Notes: a model not told the origin generated them from the sequence alone. 64,000 nucleotides of DNA from Flaccisagitta enflata (GCA_965153355.1 OZ231127.1:66898001-66962000); one strand, 5' to 3'; positions 40,746-52,327 are shown, counted from the stretch's first letter. Numbers and translations are program-made.

Positions 40746-40845
40746 TGACCTCGGATCCCCGATCTTGGATCTTGGATCTCGGATCTTGGATCTTGGATCT
40801 CGGATCTTGGATCTTGGATCTCGGATCTCGGATCTCGGATCACGA
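40746..40845. repeat. 7-bp array in a 21-bp higher-order pattern
   Basis: GGATCTT, GGATCTT, GGATCTC repeats as a triplet of heptamers. The minus frame reads RDPRSKI because 21 bp is in frame. Confidence 0.88.
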
Positions 40846-41150
40846 AATTGACCAAATGTTTTGGAGACTGAAACTCGATGAACTGGAAGATTAATCATAT
40901 GCGAAAAAGAGCTTGTTAATGAACCAAGACCACTGCGTCTCCAATCTGAAACTATGCTCATAATTCCAGCTAACCTTGTCCATTTTCAAGCGCTGGCTCA
41001 TCCAGTGTAAGCTCGCGTGAAGTCTCCGTCTATGGCTATGTAATTCAATCTGTTCAACATTTCCCTGCAAGGTGCTGCTAAACCAAATGTCGGAGCGATG
41101 CAACCTCTTGCATATAACTGGTACAAAGGTAACACAAAACAGATGCAAGA

Positions 41151-41165
41151 AGAGAAGAAGAAGAG

Positions 41166-41197
<32 letters not shown>

Positions 41198-41433
41198 AGA
41201 AGAAGAAGAAGAAGAAGAAGAAGAAGAAGAAGAAGAAGAAGAAGAAGAAGAAGAAGAAGAAGAAGAAGAAGAAGAAGAAGAAGAAGAAGAAGAAAAAGAA
41301 AAAGAAAAAGAAGGAGAAGAAGAAGAAGAAGAAGAAGAAGAAGAAGAAGAAGAAGAAGAAGAAGAAGAAGAAGAAGAAGAAGAAGAAGAAGAAGAAGAAG
41401 AAGAAGAAGAAGAAGAAGAAGAAGAAGAAGAAG
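41151..41433. repeat. (GAA)n array, 283 bp, with AAAAAG block
   Basis: GAA triplets with GGAAGA variants at the start and AAAAAG hexamers at 41292-41312. Confidence 0.97.
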
Positions 41434-41687
41434 GCTGAAAGGGACAAATGAAGTGTCAATGATTTGGACCTCGGAGACCAAAGGAGTGGGACTAAGGCTG
41501 ACAAAAGATCTGGTCTGTCGACAATCAAGCCGAAAATCGACGATTTTTTTTCTAATTTTTTTTTCTTTTTTCAGTTTTTTCTTTCGAAGTTCTTTTGTCT
41601 CACAGTACATAGCAGTATCTTGCTCTGTCTTTATCTCTGTCTATCTCCGTCTCTGTCCCTCTGTCCCTCCGTCTGTTCATTTGTCGG

Positions 41688-42280
<593 letters not shown>

Positions 42281-42857
42281 ACAGGTCGCCCAAGGGCAAT
42301 ATGTGGTCAGCGATACCCGTTGCCCTGCTTTGCATGATTTTGAATTGGAGTAAGAGGAAGCAGGGCAGCGGCCCCGAAGGGGACGAAGTCCTGTGGAAAA
42401 ACAGGGGGACTTTCGTTCGTCCGTCCGTCCATCCGTCCCCTTGAGGCTCTTTCAGGCCTGAAATCTGCCCTCTCAAGTTTGAAATCTGCCCTCTCAGGCA
42501 CTGAATCTGAAGGGTGATTCAGGCCTAATGGAGCAGATTTCAGGTCTGAAGGAGCAGATTTCAAGGTCCTGAAAGGAACTGATTTCAGGCCTAAAGGAAT
42601 TTGAGACCTGAGAGGAGGCAGATTCAGGCCTGAGAGGGCAGATTTCAGGGCTGAGAGGTAATTTCAGAGGCTGAGAGGGCAGATTTCAGGCCCTGGAAGA
42701 GGGCAGATTTCAGGCCTGAGGAGGGTAGATTTTAGGCCTGAGAGGGCCTGGGGGGCACGAACGGACGAAAGGACGGGGAAGGGAGCCCAGAAAGGGCCAG
42801 ACTAAAAGTCCCCCTGTGTTCTACAGGACTTCGTCCCCTTGGGCCCTTTGCCCAAGA
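42281..42857 (-). mobile_element. Family A element, copy A5
   Basis: Nearly identical to A3 at the asymmetric end (GGTCGCCCAAGGGCAATATG, hairpin TTGCCCTGCTT ... AAGCAGGGC at 42318-42369). Inner end GCAGCGGCCCCGAAGGGGAC, then TTCGTTCGTCCGTCCGTCC. Cargo: 21-bp TCAGGCCTGAAATCTGCCC units that change orientation near 42505, more degraded than in A3. The right arm ends CTTCGTCCCCTTGGGCCC, with its hairpin partly deleted. Confidence 0.83.
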
Positions 42858-42904
42858 ATGAAATGCCATTTACAATCCGCCTGATGGTTGTAATCTTAAA
42901 ACTG

Positions 42905-43716
42905 AGGAACAAGGCCGGATGCGGCTGCGAGTCGCGTGTGGGTGGGAAGGGGCGGTGATAAACTAGTCATCGAAGGATCGCACGTGGTCAGCGGTACCCG
43001 ATGCCCTGCTTGGGTGATCGGGTGAGTAGTGAAGTGAGAGCAGGGCAGCGGCCCCGACCGATGTCTGCTGAGCCACAGAAGAATTTCCAGACGTCCTGAG
43101 GGGTAATAGATCAGGCCCAAGAGGTAATTGAAGCGGGATTTGAGGTCTGGGGGAAAGATATTTAAGATCCTGAAGATTGGTTGGGCCTGGGGGCGGGCCT
43201 GAGGCTGAGGCAGATTTGAGGCCTGGAAAACACAGATTTGAGGTCTGGAGAGCTGATTTGAGGCCTGGAACACAGATTTGAGGCCTGGAGAGCTGATTTG
43301 AGGCCTTAGGGGGCTTATTTCAGGCCTCAGATGACTGGATTTGAGGATTATAGGAGTGATTTGAGGCCTGGAGAGCTGATTTGAGGGCTTTAGAGGGCCC
43401 TGGAGTCAGGCCTGAGGAGGATTTGAGCCTCGACCTGCCAGCAAGGAGGGCGGACGGACGGACGGACGGACGGACGGACAGCGGACGGACGGACGGACAG
43501 ACAGGCGACGGGGCGGACGGGCGTGAGACGTCTTGAAATTCCCTGTGTCCTACAGGACATCGGCCCTTTGGGGCCGCTGCCCAAAAAGGTCAATCCAAGC
43601 ATTTGGGCAGGAGCAGTAATGGAAAAGACGCCCGAAAACGCCAAAAAGCTAACGATGACCGACAGACAGACGGACGTAGCAACTTACACAGAGTCGTATG
43701 CACGCAACTTAAAAGA
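42905..43716 (-). mobile_element. Family B element, copy B12, split by a family A insertion
   Basis: Left piece 42905-42958: AACAAGGCCGGATGCGGCTG, GAGTCGCGTGTGGGTGGG, AGGGGCGGTGAT. Right piece 43591-43716: CAAGCATTTGGGCAGGAGCA, GAAAACGCCAAAAAGC, GACCGACAGACAGACGGACG, ending GCACGCAACTTAAAAG. Placed end to end, the pieces have the same module order as B5 read backwards, so A6 interrupts B12 in the spacer between its two GGGCAGG blocks. Confidence 0.75.
42960..43588 (-). mobile_element. Family A element, copy A6, nested in B12
   Basis: Begins with AACTAGTCATCGAAGGATCG, the same tail that closes A1, then GTGGTCAGCGGTACCC, hairpin (TGCCCTGCTT ... AGCAGGGCA, 43001-43048), GCGGCCCCGACCGATGTC, and about 14 degenerate 20-21 bp units (GATTTGAGGCCTGGAGAGCT). 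A clean (GACG)n tract follows at 43447-43500, then GAGACGTCTTGAAATTCCC and a right arm ending GGGGCCGCTGCCCAAAAAG. It belongs with A1 in one subfamily by its GATGTCC and GACGTC words. Confidence 0.85.
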
Positions 43717-44477
43717 AGTATCAGTTTTGCTCATGGTAGTTCAAATTGGTCATTGCATTTTATCTTTTGCGCTGTGTTGTGTTGAATTGTTTCTAAATTG
43801 AACACTTTCGCTGTGTATGTGTGCAAAGATTTCTTCAAGATCTTCATAAAAAGGTACAGTGTGTTGTTGTTTTTCCTCCGTCCTTCATGACAAGGGAAGA
43901 AACGTCACTGACGTCCATGTCGCGCGAATTTTGCGAACTTGATGTCAATTAAGAGCTCTCAAATAATTGCCACCATCGTCGCAAGTAAGTGGGAGAAATG
44001 TGAATGTAATAAAGAGTCAGACTATGATGAGAATTAAGAAGTGAGAAGAGAAGCCAAATGAGGAAGAATGAAGTGACAACGGAAGAGTGAATAACAAAAA
44101 AAAACGCATTAAGGATAATTAAGAAACTTACATTTGATCTTAATGAAGAAAACGCCACGTTATCCAATGCTGTGTTTGTTTGTACGAGCCGTGAGGACCC
44201 TTGATAAGCCTTCCTCCCACTTCTCCCCGTCCCTATCACCTTCCACCTTTCTCCTTTTCCCCCGCCCTCATTCCCTCTCAATTTCTTCTTCACTTTTCCC
44301 TTGGCATGACAAGACGCCAACATGGCTTCCAAAGCTCCTGTTTAACTTATTTCTTTTCTCTTCTTTCTCTTTCAGAAAATAGGTCATTTTCAAATGTTCG
44401 CTCGCTGCCAGACTTTAAAATGTTTTATATATTCCAACGCGAAGGAAAGATGCCATCATTAAGAATTCACGCTCTTT
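43717..44477. other. Unique sequence, no gene seen
   Basis: A pyrimidine-rich block at 44208-44300. Minus and plus frames of 82-127 residues have no motif. Confidence 0.4.

Positions 44478-44556
<79 letters not shown>
44478..44556. repeat. (TC)n microsatellite, 79 bp
   Basis: Uninterrupted TC run. Confidence 0.97.
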
Positions 44557-44560
<4 letters not shown>

Positions 44561-44918
44561 TCCCTCTCCCTTCTCCATGTTTTCTTTCATTCTATATCTC
44601 TGTCTCTGTCTCTCTCAATTCTCGTGCAGCACGTCTATCTTGTGTTCACTTTCAGCTTCTTTAAGCGATTATGTATTTTCATGTGTGCCCTCGATGTGTG
44701 GACTCCATTTTCGTGATCTCAGCCTCTCTCGCGTCTCTCTTTTACAAGATAAAGAAAAGAAATAATGTTTGAGATAGAAAAAAAAGTAAACCCGCGCTTG
44801 AAGATTTGAATCTTTTAGACTCCTTCACCGCCGCATCATCAAACAACTCAGTCAGCCTTTGAATGCTAATCAAGAGCTACTCTTATCCTCCATCCCGACC
44901 TCCCCCTCCCTGTACTTT

Positions 44919-45033
<115 letters not shown>

Positions 45034-45389
45034 TCCGCATGCTTTATAAAAAATTCCATTTGGATACACAACCCACTTTTTCAATGACAGGCCCACATTT
45101 GAAAATAGCCCACTTTTGAACTTCATCTTTGGCAGTATAACTTTTTTCGCGATACTCAGCAATCTTGGTTCCCCCTCCCTCTTCTTATTTCCTTCTTCTT
45201 CTTATTTTTTCATCTCCCTTGGCCTCTTTTTCTTATCTCTCCCCCCCCCCGCCGCCTCCCCCCGGCCTTCCATTTACTTTTTTTTTACTTCTTTTTCCAC
45301 TCCTTTTTGGACAACGCTCTCATAGGGGCAGATGATCAGCTATACCACATAGGGTCAATGTTGACATTGCTAAATATGTTTAATTCAAA

Positions 45390-45840
45390 TTTGAGAGCCA
45401 GGGCAAAAATATTCTATTCCTTCTGCCCTAAGAATACTGCTGTTGAAATTGAATAATTCGAATTGTAACAACGGGTAGTTTGAGAGCCGGGACAAAACTG
45501 TTCTATACAGTCAGCGGACAAAACATAATAGGTATATATATCATACCGTTGGTTTAGATCTAACATGCTGATAGTAAACAAAATAGTGTATGCAATAACC
45601 AGTGGTTTAAATAACACCCGGCTGTAATATTACAAAATTATAACATTACAGCCGGCTGTAATTCTTACAACCCGTTGTTGAATACAACATTTTGTTTGTT
45701 ATAGCTGGCTGTAACTTGAGCAATTGATTGTCACATACAATATTTTGTTTTTGAGCAGTATGTTGGATCAAAGCCAGTGGTATGATATATATACCTATAG
45801 CGTTTTGTCCACTGACTGTATACCCTCTGCCCTGCCAAGA
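45390..45840. repeat. Local tandem duplication, one copy carrying an element
   Basis: Copy 1 (45390-45430) reads TTTGAGAGCCAGGGCAAAAA and then TTCTATTCCTTCTGCCCT. Copy 2 reads TTTGAGAGCCGGGACAAAAC and TTCTA (to 45505), is interrupted by family M, and resumes CCCTCTGCCCTGCC at 45821. Copy 1 therefore approximates the empty target site. Confidence 0.75.
45508..45818. mobile_element. Family M TA-flanked element with about 85-bp inverted ends
   Basis: Left end CAGTCAGCGGACAAAAC, right end GTTTTGTCCACTGACTG, TA on both sides (45506-45507, 45819-45820). The arms share TAGGTATATATATCATACC. Inside, TTACAGCCGGCTGTAA is a perfect palindrome, and ACCCGGCTGTAA/TTATAGCTGGCTGTAA words form further pairs. 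311 bp, no coding. Ends and TA target fit a Tc1/mariner-derived non-autonomous element. Confidence 0.88.
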
Positions 45841-46285
45841 CAGCTGTCCAAATCAACTATTCTTTTTTTGAGAAAAACTAGATTAATCTAATTATGTCAT
45901 GCAGGTGGGCTGGAGCTGTAAAGCCATTAAAAGTGACGTCAGCAAAACTTTCTACTGGCTGACTCATTGAAAGGTCAATAATTAGCTCATCTGCACACAT
46001 TCAACAAAGAAGTAACAACACAATTTGGCCATGTGAACTTTTTGGGAACCACTGACCAAATCCAGCTTCATCCTCTTCTCATTCGGTTTCTCCACTTCCA
46101 TCAACTTTTTTTTCTCATCTCAATCTCTGAGTTCCATCTTTTAAATCACGTTCATTCTGCAAATTCAAAATGGACTTCCTTGTCCAAAGTATTTTTTTCT
46201 TTTTTTGGTGAGCCTCTCCTCTCCTAATTTTCGCCTCATCGCATTTTTTTCTTGGGGGAGGGGGCAGGGTGGGTGGCTCAAGTGT
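45841..46285. other. Unique sequence, nothing recognised
   Basis: AT-rich with T-runs. No gene or repeat defined. Confidence 0.4.
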
Positions 46286-46432
46286 CTGTCTACTTGTCAG
46301 TTTGTCTGTCCATCCGTGCGTAATGCGATTTTTGGATGACGCGAAAGCGGTCACAATGTTTAATTCTAATCATCAATGCCCCTGCCCACCCGCAAGCTTT
46401 AACCAATTGGTTATGTACCCGATCTTGTTCCT
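46286..46432 (+). mobile_element. Family B relative, copy B13 (decayed)
   Basis: A degenerate GTCTGTCTACTTGTC/CTGTCCATCC tract, then ATGCCCCTGCCCACCCGCAA and GTTATGTACCCGATCTTGTT, matching the far end of B elements. The hairpin start is lost. Confidence 0.5.
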
Positions 46433-46870
46433 TTATCCATTCATTCTTTTTTTTCCAAATATATCAATCAATACGCTTTTACGCTAAGCGGTCATTTGTC
46501 CCTTCTCCACGCCTATTTTGTCCCATCCTCCTTTCACTTCATCTCCTCCCACAAACTTTCTCTCTACTCAATCTTGCCAAGATCTGTTCACCTCCTTTCC
46601 TTTTCTCCTCTTTACCTTCCATCTTAACCTCTTCTTCCTCCTTTCTCTTTTTTCTCTTCTTCCCTTCTCCCTTTGAGTATCTCCTTTCCTCGTTCCCCTC
46701 TTTTCCTCTTCTCCTCTCTTCCAACTTTTTTTCTCACTCAAGCCGAACTTTTTTTCACCCAATTCCATTTGAAAACCACTTTTTTTTTCTGCCTTAGTTT
46801 ACCATTTTTTCTTCTCGCCTCCTCATTTTTTTTATCAAAAACCAATCTTCAATTTCTTTTTTTTTCTCCC
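46433..46870. other. Pyrimidine-rich tract, about 440 bp
   Basis: CTTTTCCTCTTCTCC-like sequence without a period. Frames are F/S/L/P-rich. Confidence 0.6.
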
Positions 46871-46873
46871 CTT

Positions 46874-47063
46874 TTTAGTTGCGGACACGCAACTCTATAA
46901 GAGGCTTTGTCTGTCCGTCGGTCCGTCGGTCCGTCGGTCCGTCCGACCAAGTCGAAAAGTGAGGAAAAGAGCGTTTTAGAACACTTTTAGTTGCGGACAG
47001 TTGCATTTCTGCCCCTGCCCACCCGTCCGCAACTGATGGCCGTGTATCCGGCCTTGTTTTTAT
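46874..47063 (+). mobile_element. Family B element, copy B14 (GTTGCGGAC type)
   Basis: TTTTTAGTTGCGGACACGCA, CTCTATAAGAGGCTTTGTC, a GTCCGTCGGTCC tract, GTGAGGAAAAGAGCGTTTT, ATTTCTGCCCCTGCCCACCC, GTCCGCAAC, GGCCGTGTATCCGGCCTTG. GTTGCGGAC (46878) pairs with GTCCGCAAC (47025). An extra AGTTGCGGACAGTTGC at 46988 lies in the interior. Confidence 0.85.
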
Positions 47064-48285
47064 TTCTCTTCATTCGTTTTCTTTTATTTCTCTTCTCTCC
47101 TGTCTGACACACTAAGTGCACAAGGAAATTCTCTACCATAGATCATATGTGGCAAACGTCAAGAAACGGCAAGTGAGCAGGGGTAGAACTAGCCATTTTT
47201 TCAATGATTCAAATTCAACAAAACTATACATTACTGTATAGCTTATGAAGTTACATATACGAATCCATAGAAGAATTTTGTTAACTGAGCTCATTTTTCA
47301 TGCAAATTAAGCTTAATTAGACAGATTTTGTACACAAAAAAAAATACAAAATTAAGCATATTGTAGCAAAAAATCAATATGAGAATATTTTTTACCTGAA
47401 TTATGTTTAAACGCAATAGTATGAGGGTGTTTCGTGAAAAAAAATCGAAATTTCATGAATTTTCAAAAAATCTCTATGAGCACCATTTTTGGTTGGTTGG
47501 GCAGTGCTGTATAAATTTATTCGGCCAAGCTCTTCTTCATACTAGTAATGTAGATACTCTTCAACAACTTTCATGCAAAATTTCAGCCAAATCGGCTTAC
47601 TCATTCAAAAGTTATGCCACTTTTTCGTTTTTTCATCTGGTAGGTTGGTTGGGCTGGTTGGGCCGGTTGGACTCATCTTCAGAAACCCAACTTTTTTGGC
47701 CTGATCTCTCTTGGTAAAGTCTGTTTTCCCGCAAAAAATCATGGGTGTAGCTCAAAGGGTTCATGAGATATGGGCATTTTTGTAAATTGGACAAATGGAT
47801 TTTTTTCCCTTCAAAGTCCGCGAAATCTTGACTTCCGCTAAGAAGAAAATAACTATGAAGATCGTCCAACGAGCGTATCAATTCTGTTCACACTTCAGGA
47901 CTGACGAAATGTAAAATTTCATTGTGACTGAACGCCTGGGAGGTAAGGCCTCAAATTTTCAGTGTAGACTCAAAATTTCACGCTCTTTCACGTGGTGTGG
48001 TCAGATTTCATGTAAAATGTGTCATTTCCACGCCATAGTGGCATATCTTAAGCGTTAGGTATGCGTTAGGAACAAATTAGGGGGTGTGCGCGAATTGATA
48101 CGCTCCAAGATAATTTTTATTTCTCTGCTTAGGATCAACCCAATAACATGAAAATGAAGGAGAACGTCCCTCAAGTAGTTGTCTATCGAATGGCAAAAGA
48201 AAAAATGCTTAATGTTTAAGAAAAAGGAGGTTAAAAAAATAAATATCATGATATTCAGCCTTGAGAGAAAATAAGGCCAACACCT
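47064..48285. other. AT-rich sequence, probably decayed mobile element
   Basis: 47370-47720 contains TTGGTTGGTTGGGCAG, TTTCATGCAAAATTTCAGCC and a GTTGGTTGGGCTGGTTGGGC block. The 104-residue frame over it reads like translated non-coding transposon sequence. No terminal repeats were found, so limits are unknown. Confidence 0.35.
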
Positions 48286-48287
48286 AT

Positions 48288-48672
48288 AAGTCGCGTGCAA
48301 GACTTTCTGTCTTAGAATGACTTAGAATGCCTAAGAATGACTTAGAATGCCTAAGAATGACTTAGAATGACTTAGAATGACCAATAAGGACTTAAAATGA
48401 TGGAATGACCTAATGACCAAAAATGACTTACAGTGACTTAAAATAACTTAAAATGACTTAAAATGACTTAGAATGACTTAGAATGACTTAGAATGACTTA
48501 GAATGCCTTAAAATTACTTGGAATGACTAAAAATAACTTTAAAAAATAAAAGTGATAAAAAAAGTAAAGTGTGACCGACCGACCGACCGACCGACCAACC
48601 GACCGACCGACCAACCGACCGACCGACCGACGGACAAAGCGGGTTGTTGAGTCGCGTGCACGCGACTAAAAA
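48288..48672 (-). mobile_element. Family B element, copy B15, with a 10-bp cargo array
   Basis: The left end TATAAGTCGCGTGC lacks the usual GGCCGG tail. Cargo at 48308-48540 is a decamer array (GACTTAGAAT and variants, about 20 units). Then a (GACC)n tract 48573-48630, ACAAAGCGGGTTGTTG, and the perfect 18-bp palindrome AGTCGCGTGCACGCGACT (48650-48667) followed by AAAAA. Confidence 0.8.
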
Positions 48673-49119
48673 GCAAAAAAATCGAGCAGGGGTAAATTTG
48701 AATTATATGCCAATTTTTGGTAACTTATAGTTTGCTTACTAAGTTGATTTTTTTTGTGTATCCTATGGGACTACTACTAGTTGATGAAAACTCATAAAAT
48801 CATAGGAAAAGACATTTCTTGATTGGTTTTGCTTGCTGTTTTCTACTGGAGACAGAATGGAGACAAGCCAAAAAAAGCTCTTTGACCAAAATTTTAGACC
48901 CCCTAAGGGTAGGGAGGGTCATGAATGTCTTTGAACCATTTAATCCACATGTAATGATGTATCGGAAGCTTGTGCTAACGTAGATTGGTGGAAAGTCGGG
49001 CTACCCTGCTTGCTGTGGAACCGTGACATTTTCCATGTAAGGTTTTTGTTTAAGTCGGGTTCAATTGGTCAAATACTGTTATTTTCCGCCATTTTGAACT
49101 CATGTTTCTTTCAAATCTT
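48673..49119. other. Unique sequence between two B elements, no gene
   Basis: Mixed AT-rich sequence. Starts AAAAAAATCGAGCAGGGG, similar to 47175 (GTGAGCAGGGG). Confidence 0.4.
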
Positions 49120-49121
49120 TA

Positions 49122-49532
49122 GTCGGTCGGTTGGTCGGTCGGTTGGTCAGTCGGTTGGTCTGTCTGTCGGTCGGTCCGTCACATAAGATTTTTGAAATAT
49201 AGCTTGTCTTCATTTTAAAGGTATTTTAGGGTACTTTAAGGTACTTTAGGGTGCTTAAGGGTACTTCAGGGTACTTTAGGTACTATAGGTATTTAAGGGT
49301 ACTTAAGGGTACTTCAGGGTGCGTTAGAGTACTCTAGGTACTAAAAGTACTTTAGAGTACTTTAGGGTAGTTTAGGGTACTTGAGGGTACTTTAGGGTTC
49401 CTTAGGGTACTTAAGGGTACTTTACCTTAATTACCTTTATTACCTTTATTACCTTTATTACCTTTATTACCTTAATTACCTTAATTACCTTTATTACCAC
49501 GCGACTAAGGTTTGTTGACCTTGTTTGGAATT
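49122..49532 (+). mobile_element. Family B element, copy B16, with a different 10-bp cargo array
   Basis: TTTAGTCGGTCGGTTGGTC directly enters the tetranucleotide tract (hairpin lost), then CACATAAGATTTTTGAA. A decamer array GGGTACTTTA (49220-49425, about 20 units) and a 9-bp ATTACCTTT array (49430-49497) follow. It ends CCACGCGACTAAGGTTTGTT and GACCTTGTT. It is in opposite orientation to B15. Confidence 0.72.
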
Positions 49533-49744
49533 TAATGTTTTGCATGTGCTGCATTGCTAGTCAGTTATTTGTATTGATTTTCCAAAGAAAAGACTACCAA
49601 TCTCGTTAAGCTACTGGCAAACACTAAATCTTATCCAAAACTTTGCCAGGGCCACCAGATATGTGAATTGATTATTGACCAACCCCCGCATTAACTTTAT
49701 AACTTCGGCGATCGGCCTCCCACGGCAGTGTCTCCAACATCCTC

Positions 49745-49981
49745 AAGGCGCGTTTCTAGTCGCAGACAACCGGGTTTTGAATTGGTCGCTCGCTACGTTC
49801 GTTCGCTCGCACGCACCGCTCACTACATTCACTCGCTCACTCACTTGCTCCATTCATGGGCTCACTCAGTCACTTCGCTCACTCCCTCATAGGACAGTTA
49901 AAAATCCTGAATATGCGTTCACGCTGTGAACGCGTTTAATGGGAACAAACGGGTTTTTGGTCGTCACTGGAAACACGCCTT
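49745..49981. mobile_element. Family C element, copy C2
   Basis: Ends AAGGCGCGTTTCTAGTCGC and CACTGGAAACACGCCTT. Interior CTCGCTACGTTCGTTCGCTC and CTCACTCACTTGCTCC. Shares CGCTCGCTACGTTCGTTCGC exactly with C1. The right subterminal region ends with GGGTTTTTGGTCGTCACTGG. 237 bp, no coding. Confidence 0.75.
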
Positions 49982-50276
49982 CCCACCAATTCGATCTCCC
50001 ACCACATATTGACCACCCACCAAAAACTGGCAACCCACGGAATTGGCGTCCGCGAGCCTTTGGTCTTTGCCCACCCACTCGTGGCCTTCATCAAAATCTC
50101 ATATGCATAAATTTAAGTACATCATCGCGCTGCCTCCCCCACGGACACATACATTTCTTTCGATAAATAGGACCAAAACGAAACGAAAAAGTCAACTCCT
50201 TCACTTGATGTTCGAGTCATACTCAAATGAACTAAGTTGGCAGCTTTAAAGACATCTCGAACACTGCGGTAATATT

Positions 50277-50480
50277 CAAAGGCGAGGTTTATGACTATGG
50301 GTAGACAGTGTTGGATAAAAAACAAATGTTTTTCTTTCCGAATTTTCAAACTGATTACACAGAACTAGAGGTCGACCGAAGGTAGGTAAACCGAAGCCGA
50401 ACCGAAACCGAAGTTTACAGTGACTAACTGACCGAAACCGAAACCGAAGTTTACCGAAGTCAGAAACCGAAGTTACTTTT
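50277..50480. mobile_element. Family H repeat, copy H1
   Basis: A block of about 90 bp (GCGAGGTTTATGACTATGG ... ATTACACAGAAC) is the reverse complement of 52812-52897. It is followed by a run of ACCGAAACCGAAGTTTA words (50385-50480). The other copy has TTCGGTTTATTGACCTACTG on the equivalent side. Confidence 0.7.
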
Positions 50481-50715
50481 TTTTAGTTCTAGGTAAGTCG
50501 AGATGCAAACGAAGACCAAATTAGAGGAGTCAAAACATTTTTTTCAATATTTTGAATTTTACTAATTTAAACTTTTTTCATCAAAGAATATAATTGTTAT
50601 GTTATATTGTTTTCAGTTTTGGATAGAAAATCATTTGTAGATAAAAAAAAGTGAAAAGGGGAGAAAAAAGAGGGAAATCTAAAGAAAATTTAATTTTGCA
50701 ATTTGACTTGTCTTA

Positions 50716-50853
50716 GGGAAAATTCTAAGACACTCTCTAAATGCAGAATTTTGCATTTTCAAAAACATGGCCTCATTTTAAAAACATATAAGATAAGGGC
50801 CATGTTCTTAGAAATGCAAAATTGTTCAATTTTTTCAAGTCTTAGAATTTTCC
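50716..50853. mobile_element. Family D foldback element, copy 2
   Basis: GGAAAATTCTAAGACACTCT, TTTTGCATTTTCAAAAACAT and GGCC form the left arm. The right arm is 50797-50853, with AGTCTTAGAATTTTCC. Spacing and central ACATATAAG match copy 1 at 2849. The arms are less similar to each other here. Confidence 0.75.
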
Positions 50854-50860
50854 TTTCGCA

Positions 50861-51138
50861 GGTTTTAAATTTTTGCACTACTATTTCTAAGGAAACTATT
50901 ATTTCCAATAATTCTTTCTTGTCTTTGCTAATAAATCAAAGCAATGGCTTTATCATGCTAGGGTGTCTTTTACTAATAGAATATTATTAAATTACAAAAT
51001 TACAAATTTCATTTAAAAAATCACAAAATAGTAATGAATATACTTATGAGAAGAGACTGAAACTGAAATTTTATCTTCATTTGCACCTCGACGTAATGCT
51101 ACTTCGCTTTATCTGTTAATTAGTTCCATTTTCCTCGT
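50861..51138. other. AT-rich spacer
   Basis: No features recognised. Confidence 0.4.
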
Positions 51139-51266
51139 GGTTAGCGTTTTTTTAAGTATTATAAGCTCACTGCTCCAACCTAAGTGCCACAGTGACTTTC
51201 CCCATCACTGCCTTTGCCTATCTGTATGCGACTAGAGAAGGGCTTCATGTATCCAGCTTTGTTTGA
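51139..51266 (+). mobile_element. Family B relative, copy B17 (3' part only)
   Basis: GCGTTTTTTTAAG, CACTGCTCCAACCTAAGTGC, CACAGTGACTTTCCCCATCA, GCCTTTGCC, TATGCGACTAGAGAAGGGC, CATGTATCCAGCTTTGTTT. Order matches the second half of B5/B6. The hairpin end is missing. Confidence 0.6.
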
Positions 51267-51305
51267 TTATATTGAATAAAAAAAACTAAATGTTTTCTTT
51301 TATGC

Positions 51306-51314
51306 AAGAGAAAG

Positions 51315-51370
<56 letters not shown>

Positions 51371-51375
51371 AGAAG
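51306..51375. repeat. (GA)n microsatellite with AAAG interruptions
   Basis: GAGAGAAA at the start, then pure GA 51331-51362. Confidence 0.93.
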
Positions 51376-51379
51376 GAAA

Positions 51380-51828
51380 GAAAGAGAAACAAAAAAGATA
51401 TATGGAGAAAAAACAATAAAAGAAAAAAAAATATCATAAAACAGGTATAGATATGAATGATTAAAGAATAAAACTCATAAAAAAAAAATACTAAGAATAT
51501 CATTTTTTCATCAAAAGTTGATAGGTTAAGTAAAAAAAATACTTTTATCAAAGAAACAAAAATCAAATCAAATTTTATATCAAATCTATTTCTTAACCTT
51601 TTTTTAACATTTATTTTTGAAAAAATTTTAATATCTATTTTTTGAATCAACTCATGAGGAAAAAATGATCTTAGGTCTTAGGATTTTTTCTTATAATTTT
51701 CATTTTATATTCATCTATATTTATACCTGTTTTCAAGATATTTTTTCTTTCTGTTTTTTTTTTCACTGTCTTTTTTTGTATATATGTATATTATGTATTT
51801 TTTGTTTTTGTCTGTTTATGTGTGTGTG

Positions 51829-51831
<3 letters not shown>
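51380..51831. other. AT-rich sequence, no gene
   Basis: A-run-rich on the left and T-run-rich on the right. Weak imperfect inverted symmetry about 51600 (ATAAAACAGGTATAGATATG near 51435 against TCTATATTTATACCTGTTTT near 51714), so a decayed foldback is possible. Confidence 0.4.

Positions 51832-51903
<72 letters not shown>
51832..51903. repeat. (TC)n microsatellite, 72 bp
   Basis: Uninterrupted TC run. Confidence 0.97.
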
Positions 51904-51904
<1 letters not shown>

Positions 51905-52027
51905 ACTCTCTCTCTTTCTCTTTCTCTTGTGTAAATCAAGTATTTTGCTTTCAACAAAAAAATAATTTGGATTTTGATTATTGGGACAGTGCCCGAAGCC
52001 GAAGTTAACTTTCAGACGATCCCTAAA

Positions 52028-52196
<169 letters not shown>

Positions 52197-52327
52197 CACA
52201 GACGGCACAGACAGCCTTAAATCAACAAACAAGACCAAAGAAATTGTGTTTTAAAGAAAATTGATTTGCACTGTCAAGGATTTAGTTGCAAGCGTAGCAT
52301 CAAGTCTCGATCGGCGGTCTTTCTTCT

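Noticed and set aside
47403-47717. 104-residue frame as a gene
   Set aside because: Composition matches translated non-coding transposon DNA (GTTGGTTGGGC and AAAATTTCAGCC words).
48288-48672. Canonical Helitron (5' TC, 3' CTRR after a hairpin)
   Set aside because: CTAA occurs directly in the hairpin edge rather than several bases after it, and the following base is A, not the T expected at an AT target. Kept only as an analogy.
49205-49430. Telomere-like TTTAGGG words
   Set aside because: They are part of a 10-bp GGGTACTTTA array inside a B element, not a pure telomeric repeat.
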